Origin: Cunninghamia lanceolata
Lineage: Eukaryota; Streptophyta; Pinopsida; Cupressales; Cupressaceae
Assembly: GCA_027924645.1 (NCBI GenBank)
Contig: BSBN01000233.1
Span: forward strand, 12,542,501 to 12,606,500
DNA: 64,000 bases
Reading direction: 5' to 3'
Position 1 is the stretch's first letter; each line of letters begins with the position of its first letter. Positions 33,597 to 46,084 of this stretch are shown in pieces. A model generated the notes under the pieces. It was not told the origin of the DNA. It saw nothing but the letters and a program-made list of their open reading frames with translations, and did not search any database. Made by a program: the position numbers and the translations under genes.

Positions 33597-36500
33597 ATGG
33601 ATATATAAGTTTCTTCTCGAATTTCTGAGGGTTTCAACATTGAGATCTCAAACCATGCATCTTGGTGCAAGACCAACCTCGTCGTTGAGTCCAAGTGGCC
33701 GAACAAATGAATTTTGATATTAAATTGTCTATGTTTCAATGTCAGGGGTTTCTGGGGCAAAAACACCCCTTAGAGCCCTACACCCCTTTGGGGGACACGA
33801 ACCCCTTTTGGGGCCATGAACCCTCATATGGGGCCGTGTGGGGTGGCTTTGCCCCCCACACCCCTTATTATATTTTTTTAATTTTTTTAAATAAAATAAA
33901 CCATGCCCATCTAATCTTTTGCACCCCTATACTTTGGAGATTTGGCCCTGCCTCAAACACCATGCCTGTATTTGGCCCAATGCCAAACTTGGCACATTTT
34001 TGGTGTTCCCCCAACTTTATCTGAGGTTTTGGCACCCTCGACAAATTTAGCTATGACTCCAAATCTAGCTAGAGGTCTATACTTTTAGCGGCAACTCTAT
34101 ATTTGCTAGAGGATAGTTTTTGCCAAGTCCACCCCTCACCATTGGCAATTTCAAGTTTGCACCTGATCTTCAAAGGCTTCGTTCTTGGCCATACGGAGGT
34201 CTTTTTCAGTGCATTTTTTTTAAAATGGAGCAAAATTTCGCTATCTTCGCAGTGGTGCAAAAGATTTTCAGTTTGGGCTTCTAGTTTTTTCCAATTTTTT
34301 GTTTTCTCCGTGTTGTTGTGCAGTTCTCATTTTGGGAACTTCCATGGGCTATATCTTTGGCATTCAGACTCCTTTTTGGGTCCCATTTTTTTGAAAGTGC
34401 ATGTTTTTTCATGTACTTCGTCGTGGTGCCATCAGTTTCCTCTCTTTTTGTTAGAGAATTGTATTTTCAACATGTGATTTTTTTTGACATTGTAAGCTCC
34501 TATTGTAAGCACTATCTGATTTGTAAAAGCATTGAAATAAAGTGCCACATATTCTATGTAGTTTGGGGATCTTGCACATCATGTTGTGCCATCATTGTAC
34601 TCACACTACTTTATAAAGTGCCATGAGGGTTTGTTGTGTGTGTCATACGTCTGCAATCACAACTCTATCTACCTTCATGCGTGTGTGCCTTGTGTTGCCA
34701 CCCTTTATTAGGTGCAAGTGCTTCATCTGTGCATCTTCTAATGTTGCTTCTTTGTCTCCTTCATGCACTTTCAATGGATCTGCAATATCTCTCCCTTGTC
34801 AGCATTATGAGGGGTATCACACTGTTAGTACTTGTGCTAATGCTTCCTTGGTTTCTTCCTAGAGGCAACCTTCATAGGTTGATCAGCATTCTTGAGACCA
34901 TTGGCACCTTATGTGTGCCATCTGTATCTTCAACTATCATATTGCCTTGCGTGCCATCTGTACATTGTGTTCAAGCAGTGTCTTGAGGGTCACTCATACA
35001 AATTTGTGCCTCTTTGATCCTGATCTTCATCCTATTTCAGTGGGGTTTTACAATACAGTAGTTCTTCTTCAGCAGTTATTTGCAGCTTCTTCATGCTTCT
35101 GTGGAGTTCATGTTCATCTTGATGTTCCTAATCTTTGGGACATCTTTTGTGGAGCCTTCGTCCTTTTATCTTTTTCTCTTTTGGAGAGGAGTTTTCTCCC
35201 ACTGGGTTTTTCTCCTTTTCTCTGGTTATGAGATATCTTTGTTTGTAAATGGGTATCTAATCAGGCCTTTGTTGCCAGGACCCATCTTCATATTCAACTT
35301 CCTCTTTCATTTTAGCTTGTGTAGTCTACCTAAGTTGCACTTATGGTAGGTGTTGGTGTAAAAATATGTAATGTCCCCTTTTAGGATTTTCCCGATTTCT
35401 TAACCTACAACAATAATAATTACTAGAAAAGGACATTAGAAATATCAATAATCAATAAAGATAATATTCAGTTCATAGCATCATTCATATTAAATTCATC
35501 TATATAGCATAATTAATAATGAGATCAATACCATATAACATAATAAATAAAGAAATTAAATGATCATATCATAGATGAAAAAATCGCCAAAAACTCGCAA
35601 AACTCGTGAGTAAACACGAGCCAAAACTGGCAGCGAGTCACTCGCGACCAGGGCTTAAATTTGATAGTCCACCTTGCCTGTCAAGGAATTTTTTTCCTAC
35701 AGTTTAGTCTTCAGTATTGCCTGTCATGTGACAACCATTTTTTTTAAATGCAAGTCAAAATTTTATATATAAAGGTGAAGCTTTTTCAATTCAAAACAAA
35801 TCTATAAAAAACAAATCTATTTCTTAAATAATAGAAGTTCCTATTAAAAAAATTAAAAATAAAAGCAAAATATTCTATAAAAAACAAATCTATTTCTTCA
35901 ATAATAGAAGTTCCTATTAAAAAATTTAAAAATAAAAGCAATAGAATGAATATATTCTATAAAAAATAAATCTATGTGGAATTTTTTTTTTTAATAATGA
36001 AAGTTCCTATTAAAAAATTTAAAAATAAATGGAAAAAAATATATATTATATAATTTAGAATGAATATATAATTATATTCATAAAAAACAAATCTAAAAAT
36101 TTGGGATATATTGTATTAAAAAATAAATCTAGAAGATATATATTTAGAATGAATATATAATTATATTCATAAAAAACAAATCTAAAAAATTGGGATATAT
36201 TCTATTAAAAAACAAATCTAAAAGATATATATTTAGAATAAATATATAATTATACTCATAAAAAACAAATCTAAAAATTTGAGATATATTATATTAAAAA
36301 ACAAATCTAAATTAGAATGAACATATAATTATACTCATGAAAAACAAATTTAAAAATTTGAGATATATTCTATTAAAAAACAAATCTAATATATATATAT
36401 ATAGTCAGATTTTCATATTAATTGTTTTTTTTACAGTTTTTAAAATAAATTACTTGTATATCAATACAGTCAAATATTTATTTTTATTGTATTTTACAGC

Positions 36501-36964
36501 TAAAATCTATAAATACAGCTATACAACTGTCAAATTTAAGCCCTGCTCACGACAAAACTCATGACCGATTTTTTCATAAACTCACTGCGATTTTTATCAT
36601 GAAAATCGCTTAAAATTCGTCGAAAAATCATCCAAACTCGCATTGGCGGGGTAAAACTCGCCCAATCTGGTATTAAAACAACATTTTTTTACCTTAAAAT
36701 TTAAAGTTAAACGATTTCATGAAACAGAGAAAATGGCAATGACACGGGGGTATGAAATATGCAAATACCTGCGATTTTTTCAACTTTAACTATAGGAAGG
36801 AATATGCGGATAGGAACAACCCGACAAGTTTAGAAAATTTTTCGGAGTGAATTTTTTTACGGAGTGAGACAATTGCAAGCACTATAATGCTCACATATAA
36901 AAGCCTATCAGCTAATAATAATTATAATATAAAATAAATAATATTATTATTATTATTATTTAGA

Positions 36965-37184
36965 CCCCGGGGTGTAGACCGGTTGGTCGAGCCATTGAAA
37001 AACACGGACGATCGGCACAGGTTTGAGCCTCGACTCACCCAGCTGCAAACAGTTTGGGTCGACTGATGGGCTTTCCCGCGGCCCAGAGGATTAGTCGGTC
37101 TTGCCCAGATCGGTGGGCTTCGAGCTCCTTAAGCCATGAGTGTTGAGATCCAGATACCTCTTAAGATAACAAAAAGATAATAAT
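36965..37184 (+). mobile_element. tRNA-derived SINE
   Basis: About 220 bp with a GC-rich head unlike its AT-rich surroundings. TAGACCGGTTGG (36975-36986) fits a degenerate pol III A box and GGTTTGAGCCT (37020-37030) a B box, about 33 bases apart. The tail is AAGATAACAAAAAGATAATAA-like. ATT-rich sequence lies on both sides, so the target duplication cannot be fixed. No SINE family name is claimed. Confidence 0.65.
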
Positions 37185-37410
37185 AAATTATTTATTATAT
37201 ATTATATTTATATCTAATATATTATTATATATTATAATAATTATTATAATTATATTATATATTATTATATTAATAATAATATATAATAGCAACATGTCTA
37301 TTATTAAAATTTATATAATATATTATATATTATTATTATTATTATAATATTAATACAATATTTATATCTAATATTATAATTTATTATTATTATTATATAT
37401 ATAGTATGTG
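37185..37410. repeat. TA/ATT-rich simple sequence
   Basis: Nearly pure A and T, dominated by TATTAT, ATAATA and TATATA words, inside the hAT-like element. Confidence 0.8.
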
Positions 37411-37858
37411 CACCAAGGGAAAAAAATTGCAACAAATCCCAATCCTGAACCCGCACCCATTCCAGGCAACTTAGATGAAATGTATTGAAGGAAATCAATA
37501 ATATGGTCAATAAATTCAGTAATATGCATGTTTTTAAAGCATATTTTTAAAAATTAATGTATTTTTTATGTCCGATAACTTTGCCGAGTTATTGCCAAGT
37601 TTTTCCCCGAGTTTTTGCTGAGTCCCGAGTTTTTAAAAATTTTGGGTCTGCCGAGTAATTGTCGAGTCCGAGTTTTTCAACTATGGATCATATCATAATC
37701 CATATTTGATCCAATCTGTCATAACCTAATTCCTCAAGCCAAACACATATTGAATCTCTCAGTAGTGTTAGTAAGTAACAATATTGTCGAGAGCATGAAA
37801 GGGGTCAGTCCACCTAACATCTCCCAGTCCACCTTGGAGGCTGGTCATCCTCCACGAT

Positions 37859-38015
37859 CAAGCCCAGGAGCACTTAGTCACCTCCCAGCCCACGAGTGTC
37901 TCATCTCGAGGTGGCGTGCTTGATAAGATGCATGAAGACCGCTATTCAACAAGCCCGCAAGCACTCATACACCTCCCGGCCCACGAGCTAACTAACTTGG
38001 GGTGGCGTGCTTGAT
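37859..38015 (+). repeat. Two direct repeats of 66 bp
   Basis: CAAGCCC...GGTGGCGTGCTTGAT occurs at 37859-37924 and 37950-38015 with the shared CACCTCCC(A/G)GCCCACGAG in the middle; start-to-start distance is 91 bases. Confidence 0.7.
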
Positions 38016-38140
38016 GAAGGGGCCTATCGGTACTTTACCATCTCGTGAACCCCGAAAGGGCCATCATTTCCTACTTACTAACATCACCTTATTTCAGTTG
38101 CATTGCTAGGGAATTGGAATGACTGATATATGTACCTCTT

Positions 38141-40446
38141 GATGGATTCCAATCTGTTGTTATAAGTATTGTCTCTGTTATCAATTATTGCATAAATAAA
38201 TATATCACTGCTGATATATTCCTTTTTGCCTTATATATATTCTTTTCTTTATTTCTGCTTTTATATTCCAATAATAATCCTTGTTCCATAGGTCAATAGG
38301 CCTTTATTTCTGCTTTTATATATATTCTTTCCTTTATGTAGCTTTATAAGATGATGGTCGATGGGCCAATTTTGTAATTTTACTTCTAGAAGGATGGCAG
38401 GCCTTGCATGGCCATTTTGCTACATATGGAGACCCTGCGTGGTCAAGTAGTATAAAGCACAGAAAGGATAGGAATTTCTACAAACAATATGCAGACAGAA
38501 ATGTATACTTTTCTTTCAAAATCAATATATACTATAATCTTACGAAACAAAAAAAAAAAAAAAATCCTTGTTCCATGCCCCTTCAAACATTCTTGTACTT
38601 TGCTTCTAATACCTTTACAAAGGATATGTCTTTCGATGAATAGATGTCTTTGGATTTCCTGAAGTAGTTTAAAATGGATCAATGCAAGACTTGTTATAAC
38701 AAGTTGCATGCAAAGTGTACTACTCCACCAATGGTACCACTTTGTACAAGCAACTTGTTAGGAAAAATTTGTACTCGACTCAAACTAGGCCAAATCTTTC
38801 CTTTGTAGGTTCATACAAGAGCCTAATAAAAGCCATTAGGGTGAGTGATCCCACAATAATGTGTCCCACTTGTTGAACATCATGATTTTTTGCATAAAAC
38901 CATGTATTTTTCAGAAAAAAATAATGGTTTACACTTAGAGGGGTTCTATCTAAGGGGGCTTGATTGAAGGGGGTTAGATCAAACCCCCATGTATAGAACC
39001 CCCCAAGCTTAAATCAAACCCCCAACAAAGTCTCCTCTACACCTATCAAAATGCTGACAAAAAAATAATTTTGCTTCACTTTTTGGGGGATCAAATGAAG
39101 TCATTTGGAAATACCATTTTGTAAGCATGTAGCCTTTAGTGTTAGCTTTTTGAAAATAATAATATGTATTATGTTTTTTTAATATTATATTATTCTTTTT
39201 AATTTTATAATGAATGCATGTCCATTACGAAAAAATAATGACCTCTATTCAAGACACTAGGAAAAATAATATTGTTAAAATCTTAAAAAAATGCACTGCA
39301 CCACATGGATGTCTTTGTTTCAATGAAAAAAAAATTAATTTCAATATATATGCTAAGAGAAATGTGTTATGGAATAATATAGGCCTGAAATTTTTGTTAG
39401 TACTAATTCAAAAATTAATAATAAATAAAAATATTTAAAAAAATTATCAAAAAATATCAATGCACTAGACATTGGAGTTAATGATCTAATTGCAAGAAAT
39501 TGTGGAAAGTTTTTATTTGTAGTGAAAGTTATGTGACATGAAAAAATGTCACTTAATAAAAAAGAATAGAAAAAATAAAGATTGATTGAAAAAAAAATGA
39601 TAGAAATAATTGTTTAAAAATTCAAAAAATTACAACTTGAATCTACATAGGACATGTCACAACTCGTTAGTTTACATCATCCTTAAATTCTTGACCATTT
39701 GTTTGCTATAATTGACACAAGTTGAAAATTTGTGGGATCATTGTGGGATCATCCATTAATAAGTGACTAAGAGGATACTGTGGTATATTTAGGTAACTAC
39801 TAAAGTGGGTATTATGTACTCTTGTGCAGGTAATGAGTGCTTAATTGGATATACAAGTTAAAACTAGCTATGTAGGTTAAAAGAAGTCCACGAATCAAGC
39901 TATCTTCAATTTGAGTTCTAGTCCTATTAGTTTAGCTTGCAAGGAGCAAAAGGCAATTGCTGTAACAACTACTAAGGTAGGGTATAAAGTAGTTAATGGG
40001 GATTAGGAGATTGCTTGTATCAAGGGCTTTAGATGTAGCTTTGTTTTGCACAAGATTTTCCAGCTATTCTTTACAACAACAGCTAGAGTATTATTGCTAT
40101 TGCTCATTATCCAATCAACTGGCAGCAAAGATAGCATATTGAGGTCCAAATACACTACATTTGACATTGTATTTAGGATGGGATATTGAATTTGTGATTT
40201 GTGAGGAGTGATGATCAAATTATGGATGTCTTTATAAAGTGACTTGTTGAGGCCAGGTTCACTATGATAAAGGACTTGCTTTGGTATTCTCAAGTTGTCT
40301 CTAGACGATAGCAAGTAATGACTCCTTCATGGGAAGTGATGTTGAGTAAATGTCATCTTCCTCTATTGCAATTTAAGTAGTGATTTAGGGGATGTAGTAG
40401 TAGAGAAATCTCTTCGATCGGTACATTTGAATTATTCAATTATCCT
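38141..40446. other. Unassigned AT-rich DNA
   Basis: No gene, LTR boundary or RNA signal recognised. A small inverted G/C cluster (GGGGTTCTAT ... ATAGAACCCC) lies at about 38940-39003. Confidence 0.4.
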
Positions 40447-40700
40447 TAATTTATGGAACACATAGGGCCATATGTCAATATTGTAGGCTCTTGAGTGTTC
40501 AACTAATGCTACACATTATTAAGAGTAGGTGGATAAATAAGAAGATTTCCCCACCTACATCTATCACATTGAATTACATTGTGTTATGGGTTTGCTTAGT
40601 TGAATCCACCCCAAAATCTCAATTTTTTGTGTATGGTCTCTTGTTAATTTATGGAACATGTAGGGAAGTTTGTCAATGTTGCAAGCTCTTGAGTGGTTAA
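40447..40700. repeat. About 200-bp local duplication, interrupted by an LTR
   Basis: TTAATTTATGGAACA and the following words (TGTCAAT.TTG..AGGCTCTTGAGTG) occur at about 40449 and again at about 40646. The second unit is cut at 40700 by the solo LTR and resumes at 42457 with CACACTACACATTATTAAGA, which matches the first unit near 40508. Confidence 0.6.
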
Positions 40701-42456
40701 TGTTATCACCTAGAATTGCACCCTACTTGAAGCTCGTTCAAGTATTCCAATGACACAATGGGACTGATCTCAAGGTGTGGGACCTTGCAGATGCGATCAG
40801 ACCTTCAGAGAAAGTTGGTTCCTCATTCTGAACTTAAGGTTCAAGGAAAAAAGATGAACATATGCTACTGATCACCAAGGAAAAGGGAAAGGAGGAGTAT
40901 AGAAAGGAAAATGGTGATGCACCAAGATTTAAAATGTTTAACTGCAACTGACCTAGCATAGTAATGATCTCAAACACTAAAGAGAACTCACACAGACTCA
41001 TGCAGATTCAAACAAAGGTTAAGGCAGAGAGACGAAAGTATGAAAGGGACCATTTTATCCACAATACACAGCTTACATCTATCAAATAAACACAGTGCAA
41101 GAATAATGAGAGAGGCAAAACATCAGTTTATATGGATCATAGAGGCTAAATAGCCATTACAAAGAGAAGACAGATTCATTACAGGCGAAATGGACACAAA
41201 ATGATAGGATCTCCTTCATTGTTGACTGAACCTGCAAATGAATCCTCTACCTATGAAAACGACCCAGAGCAGCCAACCAACAACCGAAAATCATATTTTT
41301 CACATGTATATATATCATTTCTGATCACTGTAGCAGCCATAGATGTGGGAAAGAGTGGTCAACAAAGAAAATTAGTCACCCATGCCGCAATAAATTCATT
41401 TGTGTCCTTAAAGCGCACCCACATGACTCTGCCCTGGAAATGTGTCTGCCCATGCCTTGGGTACAAGAAATTCAATGCAACGGAGCTACATTGGCATAGG
41501 GGGCAAGAAATCCGTTTTCCACAAGCAATCGGCCTCTGAAGAAACATTAATGGCAGCCAGGATGGTCGTCGAGCTGTCCCGTCGCGTCAGGAACAGTAGA
41601 AAGAGTCGAGAAGGCAAATCAGGTTGGGCCCCGGTCAATCAAGCTTCCTCCAATCAGGCTTTTGAAAGGTGAAGAAGGAAACCCCGATCTCCAAAGTCCG
41701 AAAGAGGCAATAGGGAAACCGTCGGGCTTCGGAGATCGGGCCTTCACCATGCATCATGCTTTTGAAAAGAAGAAACGCTCGATCCCCGGCTCCAAAATAC
41801 TTAGAAGGAATTATGAAATTTGTTGGGGATCGAGCCTCAGACCTTACCCCTTTCGCCTTCCAAAAGAAAAGAGGAAGAAAATGACCCCCCCTTGCCAAAG
41901 TCTGAGTGACTTAGACGTTTTTAGAGGTTCAGCAAACTTCTGCAATCAGACCTTCCGTCTACTGTTTGCCAAATGGAAAGAAAAAGACCGCAACCCCAGC
42001 CTCCAAGCTCCGCAATACTTAGAAACATTTGAAACTGGCAGACCTCGGTCGCCGAGCCTTCCGCCTTCCGTCTTCAAAAAAGGAGGAAGAGAGAACTCCT
42101 GCCTGTCGCCGCCCGCAACACTTAGGAACATTATAGCTCATCGAGCTTCAGCAAGCAGACCTTTCATCTACCGCTTACGAAAAGGAGGAAGAGGAACCTC
42201 CCGACCTTCGGCACTTGAAACACTTAGGCAATTTTTACAAATTATCAAGTCAAAGCTTTCGGAGCCGACGGGAAAGGCATGATTAAGAAGGGAACCTCGA
42301 GCTCCAAAACCCCGAAAAGGCAAAAAACACAAGGAAAACACTTACGATTTTGGACTTAGCCATTTGGGGGGCTTTTTCCCTTGCACTTCAAAAGGAAAAA
42401 CACTGAAATTTCATGGATCCTTGGGCTATTTGGCCAGAAGGCAAAATAGGACAACA
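40701..42456 (-). mobile_element. Solo LTR with an internal ~112-bp array
   Basis: 1,756 bp, TGTTATCACC to AGGACAACA, flanked by GTTAA (40696-40700) and GTCAA (42457-42461), four of five matching; the flanking duplication aligns across it. About six degenerate units of roughly 112 bp fill 41640-42260 (words such as CTTTTGAAAAGAAGAAA and CCAAAATACTTAGAAAC). They keep a plus-strand frame of 206 codons open, which I do not regard as a gene. TG(TT)...(AA)CA ends and an internal array recall family X. Confidence 0.7.
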
Positions 42457-42638
42457 GTCAATTCACACTACACATTATTAAGAGTAGAAGTATAAATAGG
42501 AAGATTTCCCCACCAACATCTAACACATTGAATGACAGTAGGCATGAGTTTTCCACAATCCATAGTAGAATACAGTATAAGTGCTTTTGGATTAAACTGT
42601 GTGTATTTCTTTGCTTCAACGTTTCGGATCACACTCAA

Positions 42639-44062
42639 TGTAATGGGCTGCCCCTGTTTGAACTTTTTTTTATTTCTTATTATGTTATTTTTATTATTAT
42701 TTTGTGGTCTTTCAGAGCTAGACAGAAGGGGTTTTGTTTGCATGTGATGGTTTTGCAAAATAACAATGAAATATAAGACATGCAATGATAACCCAGAAAA
42801 GCTATAACAGATATGGGCAAAAAACTTCAACCCAGTTCATAAAATCATCCAAAATGAATTATAGATGCATACCCATTTCAATTTCTCGACTTTGTATTTC
42901 TGCTGTAGGTGAACCAGCCTCATATATGTTGGAAAATCGCCTCCATTACATCCATAAATAAAGAGTCTTTGACATTAAACAATATTAATAGCTTCAATGG
43001 TCTAAATTGACCCCAAACACCAGAAGGAAGTTGCTCAAAAGATGGCGTTTGGACTGGTAGCAGACCCACGTCCCTGGCAGAGGTGTACAACCCAGCTAGG
43101 TTATTAAATAGCAGGTTATGTCTTTCAAAACTGTCACCAAACTGTCACAGGTGTGCAATATATATCTGCAGCTGATGACATATGTTCCAGCGCCCAAAAC
43201 AAGCTCAAACCCTTCAAAAAACACTCATATCAGATACTCAAAGGTGTACGGCCTGGTACTGAAATGGTACGGCCTGGTATTGATGTTCATGGCTGCTCCA
43301 AACACACAGAAATCCCACTCAAAATAGACCTGCAATATCTTCTATTCGCTGCTCAAAACAAACTGAATACTACCAAGATGAATCTCCTCAAAATGATATC
43401 ATTTGAAGCACAAGCGAAGCCTCCGTCATGAAGCTCCCAGCAACCCTCTTGATGTTGTCTCTCACGCAGAGAAGAGTGATCTTACAGAGGTGTACGTCCC
43501 TGCAAAACCCTTGTCCAAACCCGAAAGCCAAGCTTCTAGTTTGCTCAACAAAATATTTTCCAGAGAGAGAGAGAGAGAGAGCAAAATGAGCTCACAAATG
43601 CCCTTTTATAAGCTCTTGGCTTCCAACGCCCAAGGAGAGGATTCTTTATTATTATTTTCTCTTTTAATATATTTGACCCCCTTATCATCCTCATGAAGTG
43701 CCCATTTTTCTAGCACACAACTTTAAGTCATAACTTAAGTCCTTTTTAAAAGTTGAGTCACTTTATAAATAAAAGACTTAGGCTCACAAGTGTAAATTAA
43801 ATATTTAATTTAATTTACTTTTCAACCATTTCCCTTAGCCATTTTGAAACCAACTGTAAGGTGCTAGGTGCTCTAACTGACAGGCTATAAATAGAAAGTC
43901 GGCCAATGCCACCCGTGATCCCTCCTACCTAACTTACTATTAATAGTAAGTCCTGGAATAATGACCCAATAAGGTTCCCTAACCACATCTATTAGCCTAC
44001 GGGAACCCTGAAATAGGCTAATCACTCCATCTATCTGCATGGGCTAAGAAGGGGACATTACA
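42639..44062 (-). mobile_element. Solo LTR of the gypsy-1 family in the fold-back arm
   Basis: 1,424 bp, TGTAATGGGCTG to GGGGACATTACA, between CTCAA (42634-42638) and CTCAG (44063-44067); the arm on the other side reads CTGAG, so CTCAG was the original target. It aligns with the gypsy-1 3' LTR 4824-6315 at both ends and around the TACGGCC motifs. It has no coding region. It contains an (AG)10 run at 43562-43582. Confidence 0.8.
43562..43582 (+). repeat. (AG)n microsatellite
   Basis: About ten AG dinucleotides in the solo LTR. Confidence 0.9.
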
Positions 44063-45335
44063 CTCAGTGATCCATCATCAGGAAGAAGATTCTTATGATT
44101 TGGATTGCAGGGTTGCCCTTTAAAAAGGATGAGGGGGATTAGGGTTAGTAGGGACAATTAAATAGTAGGTTAAGAACAATGAATAACTAATAGAAACGGT
44201 CAATAAGTGACAAATAATGTGAATATATTAGAATATATGTAAAAGGCAAAGGTGCCAATAATTAAATATACTATTGTACTTATTACATTCGATATTGTAT
44301 TTATTATTTCTTTCTATATTTAATCTCCGCTTGTCTTTTTCTTTTCATACACATATTGTTAAATACTTATTGCATATTTTATTACTTATTACATATTTTA
44401 TTAGAACGATGTTTTTATATTTTCTTTTATATTAAATTTAATTATTTACACCTTTGCCTGTTACATATAATGTAATATTTTCACTTATTTACTGTTTCTA
44501 TTATTGTTATTCTCTTTATACATTAGGGACCTTTTTTTTTATGTCTATGCACTATTTATGTACTATTGTCTTTTATATTTAACACTTATTGAATAATATA
44601 TCATTCAATATTATACATATTACATTTAATATTATATCTATTATTTCTTTCGATATTTAATCTTCAGTTGTCTTTTCTTTTTATACACAATGTTAAATAC
44701 TTATTGTATATTATATTTCTTAACACATATTTTATTAGAACTGATGTTTACGATATTTTCTTTTATATTATATTTAATTATTGGCACCTTGCGTTTTACA
44801 TATATTCTAATATATTCACATTATTTGTCACTTATTTACCGTTTCTATTAGTTATACATTGTTCTTAACCTACTATTTTATTGTCCCTACTAACCCTAAT
44901 CCCCCTCCTCCTCATCCTTTCTAAAGGGCAAGCCTGCAATCCAAATCATAAGAATCCTCTTCCTGATGATGGATCACTGAGTGTGATCCGAAATGTTGAA
45001 GCAAAGAAATACACAGTTTAATCCAAAAGCACATTGAAGCAAAGAAATACACAGTTTAATCCAAAACCACATTGAATGACATTCTATTCTTCTTTTTTCA
45101 TTGAGTACATTGTCTTTTGGGATTGCTTAGTTGAATCCACCACAAAATTTCAATGTTTTGTGTATGATCTCTTGAATGTTTGTGGATATTTCATTTTTGT
45201 AAAGCATGGAATATTGCAAGTACCAATGACAAGTACCTTCAGAGAGACAATCTAGACTCTAGAGTGCTAAATCACTAGCTATGATTAGATATTTTTAGTG
45301 TGGCTTTTAAATGAAAACGATTTTTTAACTCTAAG

Positions 45336-45831
45336 CATAGTTTGCAAACTTAGCGAGTCACAGAGTACTCACCAATTTTTTGTTGGTGAGTATTTCCAAT
45401 GTTTACTTGCTGAGTTTTTGGGTGAGTTTTTTCGGGATATTGGTGAGTACTCAATCAGTCCAACCCTGGGATACACACCGCGCACCATATGCTAAAAAAA
45501 CTATGTTCCACAAAGTCTCAAGATAGGAGGATGCGGGGACGTGGGGACGGATCTCAGGGATGGGGGGATCAAGGGCCTAGATTTGAGGATGGTGGTGGGG
45601 TGGCGGTGGGTGGAGGTTTGGGGGCAAAGTACCCAACAAGGTTGAGGGGCAGCACCCCTCATGGGGGTCAGGGGCATTGCCCCCAAACCACCATCAAACT
45701 CATTTGATACATTTTGTAGTTGTATTTGCATAAAATTTATGTTTTTTTTCAAAAATTTAAGTATATTTTAAGTTGTCAGTTTTTACAGAGTCAAAAATTT
45801 TGGTCTGCCAAGTCCGAGCTTGCGAACTATG
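45336..45831. mobile_element. hAT-like short element
   Basis: 496 bp with inverted ends CATAGTTTGCAA and TTGCGAACTATG and a perfect 8-bp duplication ACTCTAAG at 45328-45335 and 45832-45839. A G-rich core (about 45530-45640) is shared with the element at 3475-4379. GAGTACTCACC/GGTGAGTACTC words recur near the left end. It is non-coding. Confidence 0.8.
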
Positions 45832-45839
45832 ACTCTAAG

Positions 45840-46084
45840 TATTGATATGAAACAAATGACAAGGGACTTCAGCTTGTATCATTTGCAAGCCATAACCAGA
45901 AACTACCTTCCACCTATTTTATGAATGTCATTTTGTTCCAGCAAAATGGAAAGCAACAAGTAACGGGTTGTATTTATCACTTATAAAAATTTACAATTGG
46001 ATAGACATCACCCAAAAGTGGACAAAATAACTTCCATTCTGAATCTCTTAACAATCTGCTCAATTAATTCAACTTTTAACAACC
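45840..46084 (+). repeat. Diverged direct duplicate of 48895-49165
   Basis: Blocks such as CTTCAGCTTGTATCATTTGCAA / CTTCATCTTGTAATCTTTGCAA, TACCTTCCACCTATTTTA / TATCCTCTACCTATTTTA and GGTTGTATT occur in the same order in both stretches, with a 2.8-kb family X unit between. This looks like an old tandem duplication of about 250 bp. Confidence 0.6.

Larger units (their letters stand above)
33245..35366 (+). mobile_element. Non-autonomous copia-like retrotransposon
   Basis: The 5' LTR (33245-33584) is followed at once by a PBS, then about 1.75 kb of T-rich sequence with no gag or pol motif in any frame, and then a second copy of the LTR start (TGTTGGTGTAAAAAT, 35351-35365) that is cut off by another LTR. 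The internal region begins with an AT-rich leader and includes a run of CCCCTT/GGGGCC words near 33760-33860. It could only move with enzymes from another element. Confidence 0.65.
35570..37685. mobile_element. hAT-like non-autonomous element, 2.1 kb
   Basis: The termini form an inverted repeat (CATAGATGAAAAA at left, TTTTTCAACTATG at right) and are flanked by a perfect 8-bp duplication GATCATAT at 35562-35569 and 37686-37693. The interior is AT-rich with runs of AAAAACAAATCTA and ACTCG/CGAGT words, and no transposase. A 110-bp core at 36795-36907 matches 53401-53512. It contains a SINE. Confidence 0.75.
35367..38140 (+). mobile_element. LTR fragment containing a hAT-like element
   Basis: TGTAATGTCCCC begins at 35367 inside the copia-like 3' LTR and continues to 35569, resuming at 37694 after the hAT-like insert. 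No matching ACATTACA end was found downstream, so the right boundary (about 38140) is a guess. Its second half contains the 66-bp direct repeat at 37859 and 37950. Confidence 0.4.
42571..45036. mobile_element. Fold-back element with an LTR inserted in one arm
   Basis: The left arm (42571-42638 plus 44063-about 44275) is the reverse complement of the right arm (about 44770-45036), giving inverted arms of roughly 270 bp. Matching ends include GTGCTTTTGGATTAAACTGT at left and ACAGTTTAATCCAAAAGCAC at right. Between them lie two tandem copies of an arm-derived segment (about 44274-44540 and 44560-44860). Right after the right arm, 37 bases of the end are repeated (45037-45069). No coding region. 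The mobilising family is not determined. Confidence 0.7.

Noticed and set aside
34103..35349. Several 80-124-codon plus-strand frames in the copia-like element
   Set aside because: Phe/Ser/Leu-rich translations of T-rich sequence, overlapping in several frames, with no domain recognised.
41662..42282. 206-codon plus-strand frame
   Set aside because: It lies wholly in the degenerate ~112-bp array of a solo LTR, is Lys/Arg/Pro/Ser-biased and periodic, and has no recognisable domain.
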